Positions 46,882 through 58,500 of a stretch of DNA of 64,000 nt are shown piece after piece. Under the pieces are notes generated by a model. The model ran no database searches. It was given only the letters and a program-made list of their open reading frames with translations, and was not told the DNA's origin. This DNA is from Schistosoma mansoni (Eukaryota; Platyhelminthes; Trematoda; Strigeidida; Schistosomatidae), in contig NC_031496.1 of NCBI RefSeq assembly GCF_000237925.1, positions 23,137,288 through 23,201,287 on the forward strand, given 5' to 3'. The position numbers and the translations under genes were made by a program. Each line of letters begins with the position of its first letter. Position 1 is the first letter of the stretch.

Positions 46882-49485
46882 TGATCATTTTGTGGGATTT
46901 CGTCACCGCACAATTTCTTTACATTATTTTTACTACAGTAGACAACTGATCAATACACACATATTTTTTCGAAATAACTAAAGTTAAATGTGACTTTATC
47001 GAGACATAATAAGTGATATTGATAAGAGTGGGAAGGTAAATTCTTAAAACTCCAAGCACTGCAATGTACTGTTAAGAAGTTAAACTGACAGATACAATGG
47101 GAAGTCGTTAGTTCAAGTAATTCACCTTTATTTTTTCCTTTTACTGCTTCACTTTTAACGTTTCTTAGATTACTTAATGCTCCAGTGAACAAATAATTTT
47201 CTATTAAATTGCATCTGCTTTATTGATTTTAACTAGAAATACAGTCTTCCAAATTGATCTACGAACTACTTTGAGCTTTCACTGTTTACTAACATTAGTT
47301 AGATTATTTTTCTAACTTAAAACTCTAGATTCTCTATACAAGACTGTATCTACCTGAAATGTAACTGTTATTTTAAGCAATAACCTTTTCTTATAACCAT
47401 ATATTTCGATGACAATATATTGGAAAGAAAACTCTCCTTTTATTCATCAGTGTGTTATGAAGTTTGATTCAGTTAAATAGATTAGTAGAAGGTATGATCA
47501 TGTTGTTTAAGACAGAGTGTAGCGGGTTAAACTATCTGCTTCAAGTTTCAATTTCCAAGTTGTTATAATCTGAGGCTGGTGTTATTTCTGTCTATTGTTT
47601 CTCTTATTAAATGTATGTGTATTGTGTACGCTCGCTATCTTTAAATGGCAAGATTTCTAAAAGATCTATCGACATGGTTTGTTTATTAGTTGACTGGAAA
47701 TGATGAAATCAACTTGTTGAGAATGTTTAGTGTTTACACACTTATAGGATGTATGATGAGTCAAGGGAATACAACACACAACATATAAGTGCAAAATTCA
47801 TGAATAAATGATAAGTAACATTTCCTCGCATTATCTACTAGCCTACCTGTATTTAAAATACTGAATACAGTACTTCATCGATTTCAGTTTAGTTTGAATA
47901 TGCTTTTGAAGATATTACTTCTATGTATGCCTCGAGAATTTCAAAGTATAGTTTAGTTCTCTGGCATGACGTCTAAACAGATTAATTTGTTCAACAAAAA
48001 AACTCAGGTTAATCATGGAAATTTCTGGTTGTAAGTTGGTGTATGACTGTAACGTTACTTACATCATTCGGATTATTTAAGTATCATTGAGATCGAACAT
48101 TCTATTCCACTAAGTAAGGATTTCATTTAAGTTATGATTTCCATATATCAGCATTTAATTCATTGATTAAGTCTAAGATATGATAACTCAGACCTAGAGG
48201 GTCTATGTCTAACCAAATCTCTGAACTCATTCAGACAGCTCACTTGACTTTTGTCAACTTGCATCACTTGTAGCGTAGACGAAATATCCGTCTACCAAAC
48301 AAAGGATGAGTAAATAACAGCAGTTTTATTTCACAGTTGTCAATTATGACCATTATGAATAGATTACATTCGTAGATTACTAGTATTCGGTTATTTGTGT
48401 CTTCGAAGCATCGCCAGTATACTTTGGGACCGCTGAGTGGGAGGTTCTGAAATTCGGCACAGAGTGCCATGTAAATATGACAAATCGATTGAAGAGGTAG
48501 TGAATCTTCACTAACTGAGTTGTTGAGACATGTGTTAAGTGTTATTGATATTCGCCTAGCATGAGGAACAATGTTGTCTGTTGAAAAAGTGGGTTGGAAG
48601 GACGTTAGTGGTTAGCAAAACATGAAATAGTAACAGTACATGAAGACAATCACTATTACACTGAGCCATGTAGGGATAATTAGACTACAGGGTTGAGGTC
48701 TGGTGATTATCATAACCAGCGGTTGAAGAATTCGGGTGATATGGCTTTGAATCTTTATCAATGAAGTGGATGAACTCACCGTTTATCTTATGTTAATTCG
48801 TAAGTAACAAAGTCCTATTTTTCTTTTTTCCTATACTCGACCGTTTCTTTTGCTATCACAGATAATATTATTATCTCTACTCCAAGGGATTTGCCTTGTT
48901 AGTTGCATCTTACCGTGGTAATGTGGATTATTGACAGTAAATGTTATGAAATTTCCTTTGGTAATCATCCCAAAATATTTTGTAAAAGAATCAAGTTTGT
49001 AGACTTCCTAATATTTTCAATCATGTTCTTTTTATTCCACTATGCTTAAAGTTTTCTACAGTGTTAAGTTAATACTTATAAAGATTACAGTAGTCAGTTT
49101 CGAAATAGTAAAATAAATTTGCGATTTTGTATGTTGTACATTGTTGTACTGTTCGCCAATTGAGTAGGATATTTTTTTCTGAAAGTTTTACTGTGATGAA
49201 TTTGAATCTTAGTGTATTCGAGTATGAGCCGTAGATAGTTTTTATCATGATTTCTATAGGATAAATTTAAATAAGTCACTAATGACATTAAACCACATTT
49301 CTTTCATTAATGTGACATAAAGGGAAAAGTAAGTTACATAGGATTAAATGTTAGATAGTTTATACCTTCTAAAAATGAACAGATGCATAATTAGATTATA
49401 TATAATCAGTAACTACAATATGAAAACAGAACATTTCAATACTAAACAGATGTGTTACAGAGTCACTTATTCATTTGTATCTATT
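46882..49485. other. Gene-free stretch
   Basis: Only chance ORFs (46950-47192, 48264-48470 and 49094-49288, all - strand) without splice or family support. Confidence 0.35.
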
Positions 49486-49833
49486 TTTTAGATGGCGTCG
49501 AGTCGCGTTTGACAATGATCACCACTACAATGAGATTACGCGACCAAAAACGACTTGGTCCTTTTGATAACTCGCAAACCAGAAGGCTGTAACTGTTCCA
49601 GATAGAGTATATTTATTGGCAATCTCGTGGTATCGAATGAATACCGAGACGTGCCAAAGATTACAGGCAATAAGAGCACAGCGTAAGAAAGTTCAAACCA
49701 ACAAGAGGGAATTGACTTTGATACAGTTAAACAACAACGAGTACGGTAAAACAATCACTTGTGCAATTGGTTATAATAATAATTGTTTCCATTATTCCAA
49801 TCGTGTTCTCGTCGAGAAAAACAGGTCACTACA
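49486..49833 (-). repeat. Diverged solo LTR of the Boudicca-like family
   Basis: The reverse complement aligns over its length with the LTR at 15603-15960. The 5' end TGTAGTGACC is intact at 49833 and the shared block around cacgagattgccaataaata is clear, but the 3' terminus has decayed and many substitutions are visible. It is therefore a much older insertion than the copies at 10010 and 15603. Confidence 0.85.
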
Positions 49834-51455
49834 CCTTAATATATGATAAGTGTAAAACATTTAATTTGTAATGAAACGGATTTAGACTGTGCTAAGGTTA
49901 ATTAGTTAGTAACGCATGGGACAATTATAAAAATTATGCTTTGTTATCAAATGTAATAAGTCGGAAGTATAGAGCTTCGAATTTCGGCGTTATTTTTATT
50001 CAAGTATTATGAACTTCAATGATATTTAGAGCCAACAGATAATGTAAAATTACTCTTTGATATTGTTTCAAACGTACTCTAATTGATTTGTTGAATAAAT
50101 ACGCCTTATTACCTGCTTTGAAGTTCGTAATCTGTCTTATTAGCGCTTAGTAGCAATGACTTGTCTGAAAATCGAAATTTAAATATTAATATAATGACTA
50201 AACAAAGCTTTATCTGTCATATAGCTAAGATAAAATGATTTAAAGACTACCACATCGAGTTGTAGTTATAACAAGTAAATAGAGTTTGAAATCAACAATT
50301 TCAATAAGTTGAAACAAAAAGATAGGGAATAAAAGGAATCCAAAATTTCATTCTTAAATGTTTTATATGTAGGTGGTTCCAAGAACGTGTGAGTGGAAGG
50401 TTTCACGAGAATATAAATGATTCATAACTAATTAGCCCCGCAACAGATTCACTCTCTAACTGGCAAAAAAGGATAACTTATTGCTTCACAATAAATCACA
50501 GATCCCCACGAAGTAAACTCTTGATTTTCAAACGTTCTGCATTTCCATAACGTTTTCGAAGCAATCACTCCATGTTGAGTGTTGACTTAAGTTCGAAATA
50601 TTTATTACTCTGTATCAACCTATTGATCTAGAAGTATGACGCAAAACCTGAAGGTCTTGCTTCCAAAAAGTTTTATAATCATAGGTTACCAGTATTGAGG
50701 CGACCTGTTGAAAGATAAGATAGGTGCCCGATATGCTCTACTTTCTAATGGTTCTCAAGTCTTTGATGAATTATATCTTTGAAAATTAACTGTAAAAGTA
50801 TCAGGCAACGGAGAATGTCTATCATTTGTATCTTTTTAGTGTGAGACCTGTGAATCACCAACTAGGTGATCTATACTGAATGATTGGGGACCTACTCGAG
50901 TTAGACGGGGATTATGTGACGAATAAGCTAACTTCGAAGTCACACCTGGTGGTCAGCATCTCACATGGATTACCCTTTCGACGTATCAAAGTATTTATGG
51001 CTGCTTTGAAGACTGTGTAACAGAAAGAATGTTATCATGGAAATATATTGGTAGGAATGAGTACAGAGAAGATAGTGAGATCACCAGTTCATGGACCAGT
51101 CCATGGCATACGATTAACTGATGCACGTTGGTTGTCCTTGACTTTGACATGGATCGATGATCTGTTCGATATTCAGTTACCCAGCTGCCGGATGATTTGT
51201 CTCGGTCTCAGTAACATTTCACTGGCCCTACAGACCTAAATAATTTTAGATGGATTCGATGGTGGGCTTTGGGCTAGTGAAAAATTACAAATACGTGATA
51301 AACAGCTTCTTAATGCTATTTGATTTCTATTCATTTTATGATAGAATTTCCTATCAAGGGATTTCCTTGTAAAAAGCTTGATCATTTGTTATTGTTATAT
51401 ACATAATACAGAATTAAGTATGTTGACTAGCAAAAAAACTATAAAAATTTATTTA
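49834..51455. other. Gene-free stretch
   Basis: A GC-richer patch at 50860-51240 carries a 63-codon + strand ORF (51048) without recognisable domain; possibly part of a repeat. Otherwise nothing. Confidence 0.3.
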
Positions 51456-51763
51456 TACTGTGGTGTGGTCTACTTATATCCTCATAAGTAGTATATTGTG
51501 GTGGTCAGACATAGAATGTATTTTGGCAGAAAACCGATAAGGAAGGAACTGAAATGAAGCGCAATTGGTAGGAAAATGCATGAACAATGAAATTAGACAA
51601 GATGGATTGATATTTACAGAAGAAACAGTGAAGATTGAGACAATTGATTGTTATTTTGCAAATTAACTGTTTACTGTATGGTTATTAGATCTTGGTGACA
51701 TAGCTTGTGATTTGTGCCTGAATACATTTGATTGTCCCCAGTCGTGATTTGTTCACTACATTA
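51456..51763 (+). repeat. 308 bp interspersed repeat, copy 1
   Basis: Starts TACTGTGGTG and ends with CACTACATTA. It aligns end to end with 54782-55089 at roughly 85 percent by eye. The ends are inverted relative to each other (clearer in copy 2), in the manner of an LTR or a MITE. Confidence 0.75.
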
Positions 51764-52215
51764 CTATTAAGGGAGCAATTGTTTATACATTAGAAAAGAG
51801 TCCTAAAATTAAAACTCTGTGTTAGTATACCGCATTTAATTACACTAAAGTTTTTGAACTGAATGATTTTTACAATTTGGTAAGCTTGTTCAGCTGAAAA
51901 TCAGTGTGATAAATTGTTTGAAGTTACTAGGTAAATGTCTTAAAACGAGGTTTCATGCCTACATACACAAAAAATTGTATTTTGTTTATATGATAAATTC
52001 TGTTTTTTTTAAAAGCACAGTATAATTTCTTGAAAATATAAATACAGTTTGATGAATAGAAAAAACTATCTTGCATGTTAAGACCAGTATTACTTGATTA
52101 AATAATTTTGCAAAGATTGGTATACACCTTATAGTGCACATTGACTGATAATATTTACAAATTTTACAGATTATTGGATGACGGTAATCTTTGTCGGTTA
52201 CAATTTATCGACTAC

Positions 52216-52704
52216 ATATCACAGAACTTACTTACTTACGCCTGTTACTCCCAATGAAGAATAGGCCGCCGACCAGCATTCTTCAACCCACTCTGTCCTG
52301 GGCCTTCCTTTCTAGTTCTATCCAGTTTTTGTTCATTCCACTCATGTCTGTCTCTATTTCTCGGTGTAATGTGTTCTTTGTTCTTCCTCTTCTCCTTTGG
52401 CCTTGAGGATTCCATGTGGGGGCTCGACGTGTGACGCAGTTGGCTGCTTTCCTCAATGTGTGTCCTATCCACTCCAAGCGCTTCTTCCTGATTTCTCCCT
52501 CCACTGAGATCTGGTTTGTTCTCTCCCACAGTAGGTTGTTGCTGGTAGTGTCTGGCCCAAGGATCCGAAGTATTTTGCGTAGACAACTGTAGACAACAAT
52601 AAACACTTGTATCTTCTGGATGATGGCTTTCATAGTTTTCCAGGTTTCCACCCCATACAGTAGGACTGTCTTGACATTTGTATTGAAAATTATATCACAG
52701 AACT
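52216..52704 (-). mobile_element. RTE/SR2-like LINE 3' end with 13 bp target duplication
   Basis: The insertion body is 52229-52691 on the - strand, encoding the RT C-terminus (SLLWERTNQ-type region here [34 protein letters not shown]). It ends in the short tandem tail (cttacttactta on this strand). It is flanked by perfect direct repeats atatcacagaact at 52216-52228 and 52692-52704. This is a 5'-truncated LINE insertion of about 463 bp. Confidence 0.9.
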
Positions 52705-53049
52705 AGGTAAATGATATTCAAATATCTGAAGTTATTTATACATATTGTGAGATCAATCAAAAGTGAGTAACATTTTACTTCATTGAGACAAGAAACGTCC
52801 CTGAATAAACATAGATTGTCATATATTATATGACTATATTTCAAAGATGTTAGAGATATGATTATTATCAGATAACAATGATATTTTTAAATGGTTAACC
52901 TCACTAAAATGCTGTGGTATCTGGAAAAAGTCACTGATATGGCTACTTGTTATGAGTGAACAAAAATTGATGAGGTCATATTTAAGAAAGAAGATAAATA
53001 GTCAATGTAGATTTCATTATTTATTACAAGCAATTTGTTCAGTGAAGAA

Positions 53050-53215
53050 GGGGTTTTGTGGATATTATAGTACTTTTAATAGTAGAAATCATGAGTCAAT
53101 TCAAGCTAGACCACCAACGAAAACCTTGAAGCACTGGACGGCCGTTTTGTCCTAGTATGTGACTCCTCAGCAGTGCGCATCCACGATCATGCATGCGAGA
53201 CTTGAACGCAGATGA
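53050..53215 (-). repeat. Hammerhead SINE copy, G12-to-A core
   Basis: The - strand hammerhead has CTGAGGA intact, but ggacaaaac replaces ggacgaaac, destroying the GAAA element. It is followed on the + side by the family tail (ggggttttgtggatatt). Confidence 0.75.
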
Positions 53216-53654
53216 TATATGAATTAATGATCTGTTGAAGTCCAAGTTTGGTCTGGTACAACTAAACTGTAATTAGTAATTATTATTAGGTTGAAAAATT
53301 CATACATATATATCATATACATAAATCACATTCCATCGGCTTAAACATTGGATGATTTTAATCATTCTTAGACAGTTTTGAACGCATTTTGGATTACTTC
53401 GTACCTAGTCATAACAAAACACCCATATATCTAAATGAAATTCATAAGTATTGAACTTTATAGTTGACCTTACAGTAAATTAACCTATGATGGTTATGAG
53501 ACTGTAACTTCATTATGATAATTTTGTTTGGTTGACAAGATATAAAGTTTTGTCAATTTAAACAAAACGAGAAGAAAAACGTTTGCTGAATGAAATTAAC
53601 TCATTTTATATCAATAGAAAACAACATATTAAACATAATATTTAAGACTGACGA
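53216..53654. other. AT-rich spacer between SINE copies
   Basis: No feature recognised. Confidence 0.35.
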
Positions 53655-53945
53655 GTGAAGTTCAACCAGGTCTGTTGTGAGATATCAACTCACTGAAGAC
53701 ATTGGTGAAATGGTTGCTTAACTTCGTGGATTGGTTGAAGTTAGACATTAACACCGTTGGATGCCGGCTCAGTGGTCTAGTGGTTAAGTGCTCACACGCG
53801 AGACTGATAGGTCCTGAGTTCGGATTTCGCGAGGCAAGGTCGTGGGTGCGCACTGGTGAGGAGTCCCACAATAGAACGAAACGGCCGTCAAGTGCTTCCA
53901 GTTTTTCCTTGGTGGTCTAACTTCAATTAACTCATGATTTCAACT
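53655..53945 (+). repeat. Hammerhead SINE, long form, copy A
   Basis: A 290 bp unit: leader (gttgtgagatatcaactc), tRNA-like part with A box (tggtctagtgg) and degraded B box (gagttcggatttc), hammerhead with core GTGAGGA (C3 to G) and a stem II mismatch (gaac), then a 3' body. Very similar to 57362-57650. Confidence 0.85.
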
Positions 53946-54164
53946 ATATAAAATGATTCTATTTTTGATAACTTCAAAAATAGTTACATCATGAACTGAA
54001 ACTATCAAGTAATTGACTGTAAGCAGGGCAGATACAGATATATGTGTTTAGTTATGGTTTCGAACCACCAAACTGCATTTCCTATACAAAATTAAATGTT
54101 ATATGTTCACATCACAAGTCTGTCATATCACTACCCCACTAATTAATTATTGATTACAATCACA

Positions 54165-54275
54165 AGGGGTTTTGTGGAGATTTCAGCAATTTTCCTAGTT
54201 GAAATCATGAGTCAATTGAAGCTAGACCACCATGGAAATCATTGAAGCATTGGACTGCCGTTTCGACCGCTATTG
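54165..54275 (-). repeat. SINE 3' fragment
   Basis: Starts on the + side with the family tail (caaggggttttgtggagattt) and includes ccaccatgg and ggactgccgtttcg, but the hammerhead is cut off. Confidence 0.7.
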
Positions 54276-54349
54276 ATTAGAGTCTATGAATGAAATCTTC
54301 AATTTTTCAGTTTCTTCTAAAGCATACTTCTAAAACATCTAATACTAAC

Positions 54350-55292
54350 CTCAATATAATCAATCTCTCTATTTAAACAATGACTATAGGTAGATAAACC
54401 AATTTTAGGATTTTCCATTTGATTTAATAAATCTGTCCAGTTATTAAATAAATCCATTTGTATTTTCTAAGAAATATCACAATTTTTTGATAAATAAAAA
54501 GAAAAGAAGAAAACAATGTCCAATTCATGAAAGCACAAGTTAACCTTGTTTTTTTATTTCATGAAAGTCATAAAATAATTGTACATCTGGACTAAGGCTT
54601 CTTTTTTTTGAATAGGCGCCAACATTTTGTTTTTAAAAGTGACTTTCGAAAAACAAAAGTAAAATAAATGATCAATAATTTTATAGTTTTTTATAGTGTT
54701 TTATGAAATAATTCGCTAACTATCATAAGTTTTTTTAACCTCATGCCTTTGATTAAGGAAATGATGGGTTATTGTGTGTTGTACTGTGGCGTGGTCTACT
54801 TATATCCATATAAGTAGTTTATGGTGATGGTCAGACATAGAATGTATTTTGGCAGATAACCGATAAGGCAAGAACAGGAACTAAGCGCATTTGGTATGAA
54901 AATGCATGAACAATGAAATCAGAGAGGACGGACCAATATTTGCAGAAGGAACAGTGAAGATCGAGACAGTTGATTGTTAATTTGCAAATTCACTGTTCAC
55001 TGTATGGTTATCAAAATTTAGTGAGATAGTCTGTAATTTATGCCTACATATATTTGATTGTTCCCAGTCGTGTTTTGTTCACCACAGTAACCTATGCTAA
55101 ATATATACTTCCGAAACGTTTAGAATATCAAAGCTATGTCACTTGCTTAGTGTACTTATGAAATGAAACAATGTACTTACAGGATTGACGACTATTACAG
55201 TGTGCACTCTGTTAACAATGTTGTACCATAAAATGTTACCATCCTTGATTACACATTTTACATTGATGACATTCTTCATATTAGTAACAACC
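54350..55292 (-). CDS. Two consecutive exons of an unrecognised - strand gene
   Basis: Exon 55181-55292 (acceptor gtcatag, donor gtaagt) and exon 54350-54466 (acceptor tttcttag, donor gttagt) join in phase 0. The first encodes VINVKCVIKDGNILWYNIVN and on to VIVVNP; an ATG near its start could initiate. The second encodes MDLFNNWTDLLNQMENPKIG and on to LNREIDYIE, in phase 0 at both ends. Host-like amino-acid composition, matching phases and good splice sites support real exons. I do not recognise the family and found neither the 5' exon in phase nor the next exon below 54350. A 308 bp repeat (54782-55089) sits in the intron between them. Confidence 0.5.
54782..55089 (+). repeat. 308 bp interspersed repeat, copy 2
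   Basis: Same length and orientation as 51456-51763. Ends TACTGTGGCG and CACCACAGTA are inverted repeats of about 10 bp with one mismatch. It lies within the intron between exons 55181-55292 and 54350-54466. Confidence 0.75.
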
Positions 55293-57361
55293 CTATGACA
55301 ATTATTAAATTAACATCAATCATGAATCAAAGTAGTTTCAAGTAATGTACCATTACTTCTTTCAAATTTTGCTTCCATTTGTATCAACCTGATTGTACCT
55401 GTGAAATAGTGTATATTCTGTAATTATGATGATTATTGTTATCACTAGGTGATAAAAATCAGTACTTAGTAAAATGGTATACTTATACTATTTTTTAGGG
55501 AATCGGGTAAATAAAAATACTACTTATTTACTCACTTGCACTGTATAGTATTTTATTATTTTCGCTAATTATTTAGATGTTGGATCCTGAAAAATATTTT
55601 TCTGTTTTATGACATTCAACTTCGTATTGTTTTCACTAATGTTACTATTTTAAGCGCATAACAGTGGTGTCATGGAATAAACATAACTATGTATTGAAAT
55701 TGATGTAAAGACTCAACAATTATTGAAAACTGTGCTTGTAGCCTCACTCATATTGTAAACGGGAACAATCATAGATCTCTTATTATTAATTCAGATTAGC
55801 TACTTGTGAAACATCCCTTCAGATTTGTAAACTCATTTAAAACTAGGCATTAGTTTAACTTCTATGATCCATTATCAAAACAAAAAATAAACGACATACT
55901 AACTGAAACAAACAAATATCAATAATGATTGGAACCAAAGTATAAGGGATGATGATAATGCCTCGTTGCTCAAACTGAAGTGGAGAGGGTTTCGGGTGTG
56001 AGCCCCATTGACTAAAAGTCGAATGCCTTGATCACTAGGCTTTCGACTTTAATCCGACAAGTGGTAGACTTAATCTCCGCTTCATTTACTTCGGTTTAGG
56101 CGACCGTGTAGTATGATTATTCATCGCAGTTATAGTATGGTTTATGCATAATCACCAAGTGAATGAGATAAAAATTAATAATATCTTTCACTTTTATCAG
56201 GGTTTAATATAATTTTGAACAAATCTTAGGAAGATAAAGTTCCTTAAACATTCGGTAATTTGAAGATTATGAATAAACCTAGCATTTCTATGACACAGGC
56301 AAAAATTGATCTAATGGTAACTGAAGATTAGGCGACTGAAAAATCTAAAGAGATTTTTCGATATGGATTAACATTAATCGAAGAGCAAGTAAAAATGCCA
56401 GGCATCATTGAACATTTATTTCGTCCTATTTATAAAAATCTTCGGTAGTGCCTACCCGCAACCTCCTATAAGAATAAAACCAGGTTGTTCACGTGTCACC
56501 TTTAGATTGTTCAGTTAAAGCCTAATATTTTTAAGTGGAATGATTTTGAAAAACTGTGAAACAATAATCCAACGCAGCCGGTGAGAAACGTTTCTCTATG
56601 GAGATGGCCGAATATTACCAGTGACAATTTTGTTTTTAAAAATTTGGAAGTAATAAGCATAATTTCACTAAGAAATAGGGTTTTCCATAAACTAGCAATA
56701 AAACTGCTCTCTTAAATCCTAGCTGAAACTCGTTAGATAAAATTATTCCGTAATTTAGAAGGTAACACCGACTTTCAAAGCAAATGATACTAACATGGAT
56801 AGTCTCTTTATGATCAGCGATACAAATTATAATGAAACATCATTCAATTGGTGAGTCTCAAAGAGAACAAAACCGAAGTGGTGAAACCCACTGTTACCCA
56901 ACAAAAAAACAAAACCGGTAACATCTTAATTCACATTTATTGAATTAAGTAAAAATCAACAGACTGTTGAATAGCATACTAACCATCTATACACGTTATA
57001 ATATCAGTTAAGAAATTAAACTTACAACCAAACTATTCGTTTAATTTGCTACTTGGTTATATTAGTTAACGTTTGTTTAACTAATTATAGATACTGGCGC
57101 CAATTATACATAAATAATAATAATAATAAAGTACATATAAGTAGAAAAAATGATACATGACTATAATCATAGATTTAGTCGAATGTTACGAATTTTTCTT
57201 ATCATATTATTTGTCTTGAATTACATCATATAAAATGGATCTTTTTTTGACTTAAGTAATAAGATGATTTACTTTGAAGACTAGACAGTTGTTATATCAT
57301 ATGCTCACTAGTGACTGGCTCTATGAGGTATTTCCTGGAGTTCTAGTGAGAAACAGTAACC
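55293..57361. other. Gene-free stretch
   Basis: AT-rich. A GC-richer patch at 55950-56110 (ctcgttgctcaaactgaag ...) could be a repeat of unknown type. Upstream exons of the 54350-55292 gene would be expected here but none is supported. Confidence 0.3.
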
Positions 57362-57650
57362 AGTGGAGTTCGACCAGATCTGTTGTGAGATATCAACTCA
57401 CTGAAGACATTGGTGAAATGGTTGCTTAACTTCGTGGATTGGTTGAAGTTAGACATTAACACCGTTGGATGCCGGCTCAGTGGTCTAGTGGTTAAGTGCT
57501 CACACGCGAGACTGATAGGTCCTGAGTTCGGATTTCGCGAGGCAAGGTCGTGGGTGCGCACTGGTGAGGAGTCCTACAATAGGACGAAAGGGCCGTCCAG
57601 TGCTTTCAGGTATTCCTTGGTGGTCTAACTTCAATTAACTCATGATTTCA
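57362..57650 (+). repeat. Hammerhead SINE, long form, copy B
   Basis: Parallels 53655-53945 over its whole length with very few differences in the first 215 bp, including the shared C3-to-G hammerhead core (GTGAGGA). The flanks differ, so it is an independent insertion or a small duplication limited to the element. Confidence 0.85.
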
Positions 57651-58151
57651 ACTATATATAAAAAATATCATAGTATCATTCAAATAAGTGTATGGTACAA
57701 AATTAATCAATTTAAAAACTGATATTTTATTATTAAGAAAGAAAATTTGTTTGGCAAAAGAAAATTATAGTTTTATTACTATTTTGTAGGATTGCAGAAA
57801 TGTAACTGAAAAAAATGAAGTTTTTTAAAAGTCAATTTCAGTTGTTGTTCAATAAAAACTTGTAAGCACTTTTAAAGAAACGCTTCCTATTTTGCATCAT
57901 TCGACCATTGATTTTGTGTACTAGCTAAAGGTTGTATTTCTTTAAACTTGGAATAAAAGTGTGAAAAGTGATGTTCAAAGATATTTGACTCTATAATATA
58001 CTGATGTTTAAATATGTTTTAGATACTAATTGAGTGTTATAATGAATGATAAGTTGGGAGATGACTCTTGTCTTAACATCAAGCCCATTCTGATCGGCAT
58101 GAGGCATAGTGCAAACAGTACCAGTGAAGCATTCAGTATAATTTATTCTAA

Positions 58152-58191
<40 letters not shown>

Positions 58192-58329
58192 TCACTTGGT
58201 GTTATTTACTTGTATCCTCCCATCGTTATTTAGGACTGTAACTGGTCAGTCTCTTGTTGGCATATGTGCATCCTGTGCGGACTGCCTCGATATTGCTTGA
58301 AGTCACAAGTTTTATAAGCAATGATGGAT
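57651..58329. other. Gene-free stretch with (TA)n microsatellite
   Basis: Contains a pure TA run at about 58155-58190; no gene recognised. Confidence 0.5.
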
Positions 58330-58500
58330 AGTGGCTAGCAGTGAAATCCAGTTTGACGCGCGTTTCGTCCTTTTTGGGACCCGTCAGCTGGGTGTACCTG
58401 CATCTCAGAGTTGATGTTCACTCTGGGACTCCAACCCAGTACCGTTCGGTTCAAACACCATCGCGTTATTCACTTAGCTATCAGGACTCAGTAGCTGTTC
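58330..58500 (-). repeat. SM-alpha-like SINE with hammerhead, A9 lost
   Basis: The - strand has the tRNA-like head (tagctaagtgaataacg; gggttggagtccc), the leader catcaactctgagatgcagg, and a hammerhead at about 58345-58400: CTGACGG, GTCC-CAAAAA-GGAC, GAAAC, GCGCGTC. A9 is G and the cleavage arm is altered. It is closer to the published S. mansoni hammerhead layout (ACGCGCGU stem III) than the other copies. Confidence 0.85.

Noticed and set aside
46950-47192. 80-codon - strand ORF with a basic, host-like N-terminal part
   Set aside because: No convincing acceptor upstream and no family resemblance.
52245-52651. Two long - strand ORFs that could be taken for a host gene
   Set aside because: They are frames of the RTE reverse-transcriptase C-terminus inside a LINE insertion with target duplications.
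57343-57628. ORFs in both strands shared by 53662-53920 and 57343-57628
   Set aside because: They are translations of the two SINE copies, not a gene family.
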